A stretch of DNA of 8,168 nt from Nitrososphaerales archaeon. Lineage in GTDB: Archaea > Thermoproteota > Nitrososphaeria > Nitrososphaerales > CADDZS01. Location of the stretch: NCBI GenBank assembly GCA_030043455.1, contig JASHXQ010000068.1:1-8168 (forward strand), in the 5' to 3' direction. Of this stretch, positions 6,758-8,168 are shown piece by piece. A program made the position numbers and the translations under genes. The notes beneath the pieces are model-generated. The model was not told the origin of the DNA. It ran no database searches and saw nothing but the letters and a program-made list of their open reading frames with translations. Position 1 is the first letter of the stretch; every line of letters starts with the position of its first letter.

Positions 6758-7713
6758 GCGCAGTCCTTTCCGTATCAGATTTGAGCGTGGACTATGCCAT
6801 CTCCCGCGGGTACGTTAGGGCTGTGGACCAGATCTCCTTTGAGCTGCAAGAAGCCGAGGTGCTTGGTCTAGCCGGGGAATCCGGCTGCGGCAAGACGACT
6901 GCTGCTTTGTCCCTTTTGAGAATCTTACCGAAGTCAACAAGGATCACCGGAAGCGTGAGGTTCAACGAGGAGGAGGTTCTTGCTATGGAGGACGCACGGC
7001 TCCGGGATTACCGGTGGAAGGATGTCGCCCTAGTTCCTCAAAGTTCCATGAACGCCTTCGATCCCGTGATCACGATCGGGGCGCAGATAGTGGAAGCGAT
7101 CCGCATCCACGAAAGGATGGAAAAGGGGGAAGCTTGGACGAAAGCTGGAGATCTGCTAGAGAGCGTCGGGATCAGTCGCGCGCGATTGAAACACTATCCC
7201 CACGAATTTAGCGGGGGGATGCGACAGCGCGCCGCGATCGCGATGGCTCTTTCGCTCAACCCGAAGATCGTTATCCTTGACGAACCCACGACCGCGCTGG
7301 ATGTGGTTACCCAGCGGCAAATTCTGAATTTATTGCGCAGATTGAAAAATCAGCTGAAGGTTTCGTTTGTCTTCATCACTCACGACCTTTCCATTCTCGG
7401 CGAGCTTTCTGACAGGGTGATCGTGATGTACGCGGGTAAAATTGCCGAGGCAGGGAAGACCCAGACGATTTTCGAGCGGCCTAGTCACCCCTACACCAAG
7501 GCCCTATTCTCGGCGATCTTGCCCGTGCGAGGCCCGATGCCGGAGGTTAAGGCGATCGGAGGCATGCCGCCCAACCTCGCCTTTCTCCCCTCTGGTTGTC
7601 GCTTCCATCCAAGGTGTCCCTACGCCTTCGATCGATGTACTGCGGAAGAGCCAAGACTGATTCCTGTGAACAATGGCGAAGCGATGGCTTCGTGTTTCCT
7701 TTTGGAAAAGTAG
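6754..7713 (+). CDS. dppD: Dpp/Opp-type ABC importer ATPase, DppD subunit with C-terminal four-Cys site
   Basis: Nucleotide-binding subunit that hydrolyses ATP on the cytoplasmic face. From CTG 6754 it has 319 residues, close to the family's 325-330. Motifs: Walker A G41-E-S-G-C-G-K47-T-T; Q-loop Q96; signature F152-S-G-G-M-R-Q-R159; Walker B I172-V-I-L-D-E177; D-loop A-L-D183; switch His210. The C-terminal oligopeptide-transporter domain has H245-P-Y-T-K-A-L and cysteines 282, 288, 295 and 314 (C-x5-C-x6-C-x18-C), the arrangement reported to hold a [4Fe-4S] cluster in a bacterial DppD. Start choice: the ATG at 6646 would add 36 unrelated residues and overlap the permease by 112 bases, while TTG 6781 or GTG 6787 would remove the first beta-strand (L5-S-V-S-D-L). 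The CTG start is supported by GAGGG and the CTGA overlap but is a rare codon. Confidence 0.92.
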   Translation: MSAVLSVSDLSVDYAISRGYVRAVDQISFELQEAEVLGLAGESGCGKTTAALSLLRILPKSTRITGSVRFNEEEVLAMEDARLRDYRWKDVALVPQSSMNAFDPVITIGAQIVEAIRIHERMEKGEAWTKAGDLLESVGISRARLKHYPHEFSGGMRQRAAIAMALSLNPKIVILDEPTTALDVVTQRQILNLLRRLKNQLKVSFVFITHDLSILGELSDRVIVMYAGKIAEAGKTQTIFERPSHPYTKALFSAILPVRGPMPEVKAIGGMPPNLAFLPSGCRFHPRCPYAFDRCTAEEPRLIPVNNGEAMASCFLLEK

Positions 7714-7722
7714 GTCCCTAAT

Positions 7723-8168
7723 GTGAGCTCCTCTCCCATTCTGGACATTTCTGATCTCGTTGTCGAGTTCTCATCTCCATCAGGATTGTTTAAGCGATCC
7801 CGAATCAGTGCGGTGGATAACGTTTCGATGAAGATCATGAAGGGAGACGCAATTGGGCTTGTGGGCGAAAGCGGGAGTGGTAAGACGACGATCGCCCGGA
7901 CGATCGTGAAGCTAGTCACGCCGACATCCGGTCGCGTCCTCTTTCAGGGGAAGGACATTTTCTCCCAATCCTCCCAAGAGAGTAAAGACTACCGGAAGCA
8001 TGTGCAGATGATTTTTCAGGACCCGTACGAGTCATTGAATCCGCGCTCCAGTGTTTCGCAGATCATTGAAGAACCACTCATAGTGCACAAAATTGCGTCC
8101 GGTAAAGAGACGAGGAAGGACAAGGTCATAGAGCTGCTCCAGCTTGTGGGACTGGAAAAGGATCTGGC
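7723..8168 (+). CDS. dppF: Dpp/Opp-type ABC importer ATPase, DppF subunit (5' part, cut by window end)
   Basis: Second nucleotide-binding subunit of the importer; the first 148 codons are present and the frame runs off the right edge without a stop. It has the N-terminal I6-L-D-I-S-D-L strand, A30-V-D-N-V-S, Walker A G48-E-S-G-S-G-K54-T-T, and the Q-loop in F98-Q-D-P-Y-E-S-L-N-P-R108, a hallmark of OppF/DppF rather than DppD. The signature motif and Walker B lie beyond the window. GTG 7723 is the start: the overlapping ATG at 7721 is followed at once by TGA. The start is 9 bases after the DppD stop, so the genes share a transcript; only a weak AGG-type ribosome-binding site is visible. Confidence 0.93.
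   Translation, partial: MSSSPILDISDLVVEFSSPSGLFKRSRISAVDNVSMKIMKGDAIGLVGESGSGKTTIARTIVKLVTPTSGRVLFQGKDIFSQSSQESKDYRKHVQMIFQDPYESLNPRSSVSQIIEEPLIVHKIASGKETRKDKVIELLQLVGLEKDL

Noticed and set aside
1..8168. tRNA, rRNA, CRISPR repeats, transposase or phage genes
   Set aside because: No regularly spaced repeats, terminal inverted repeats with a transposase, or recognisable RNA gene sequence was seen; coding density is high with ordinary metabolic and transport genes.

Overview
The window looks archaeal and metabolically ordinary. The signs are: an oxidoreductase of the coenzyme F420-dependent luciferase-like type; a solute-binding protein with a cleavable-looking signal, 17 N-glycosylation sequons, a Ser/Thr-rich stalk and a C-terminal membrane anchor; a TATA-like box 26-27 bases from a start codon, as in leaderless archaeal transcripts; and frequent non-ATG starts. 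G+C looks moderate, near 50% by eye. I cannot fix the lineage. A member of the Thermoproteota/Nitrososphaeria or Thermoplasmata side would fit. No rRNA, tRNA, CRISPR, mobile element or phage gene was seen.

Left part (1-2838): three oxidoreductase genes. A classical short-chain dehydrogenase/reductase (SDR, 192-968, +) converges with a second SDR (972-1757, -), with only 3 bases between their stop codons. The second SDR is divergent from an F420-dependent oxidoreductase gene (about 1852-2838, +), and a compact 94-base region between them must carry both promoters. The second SDR has Thr where the catalytic Ser is expected. The F420 enzyme keeps the glucose-6-phosphate dehydrogenase (FGD) catalytic residues but appears to lack two of the three phosphate-binding residues, so its substrate is probably not a sugar phosphate.

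Right part (2929 to the window end): a Dpp/Opp-type ABC importer operon in canonical order: binding protein, permease B, permease C, ATPase D, ATPase F (cut by the window edge). Spacing is tight: 3 bases, 10 bases, a probable 4-base overlap, then 9 bases. The D subunit carries a C-x5-C-x6-C-x18-C pattern near its C terminus that matches an Fe-S site known in some DppD proteins. Its best start appears to be a rare CTG codon overlapping the permease stop.

How they may work together (inference): archaeal Dpp/Opp-type importers move either oligopeptides or oligosaccharides. The adjacent NAD(P)- and F420-linked dehydrogenases make uptake and oxidation of a sugar, polyol or other alcohol plausible, but nothing in the sequence fixes the substrate. 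No clearly new system was found; the items of interest are enzyme-level and start-codon oddities.
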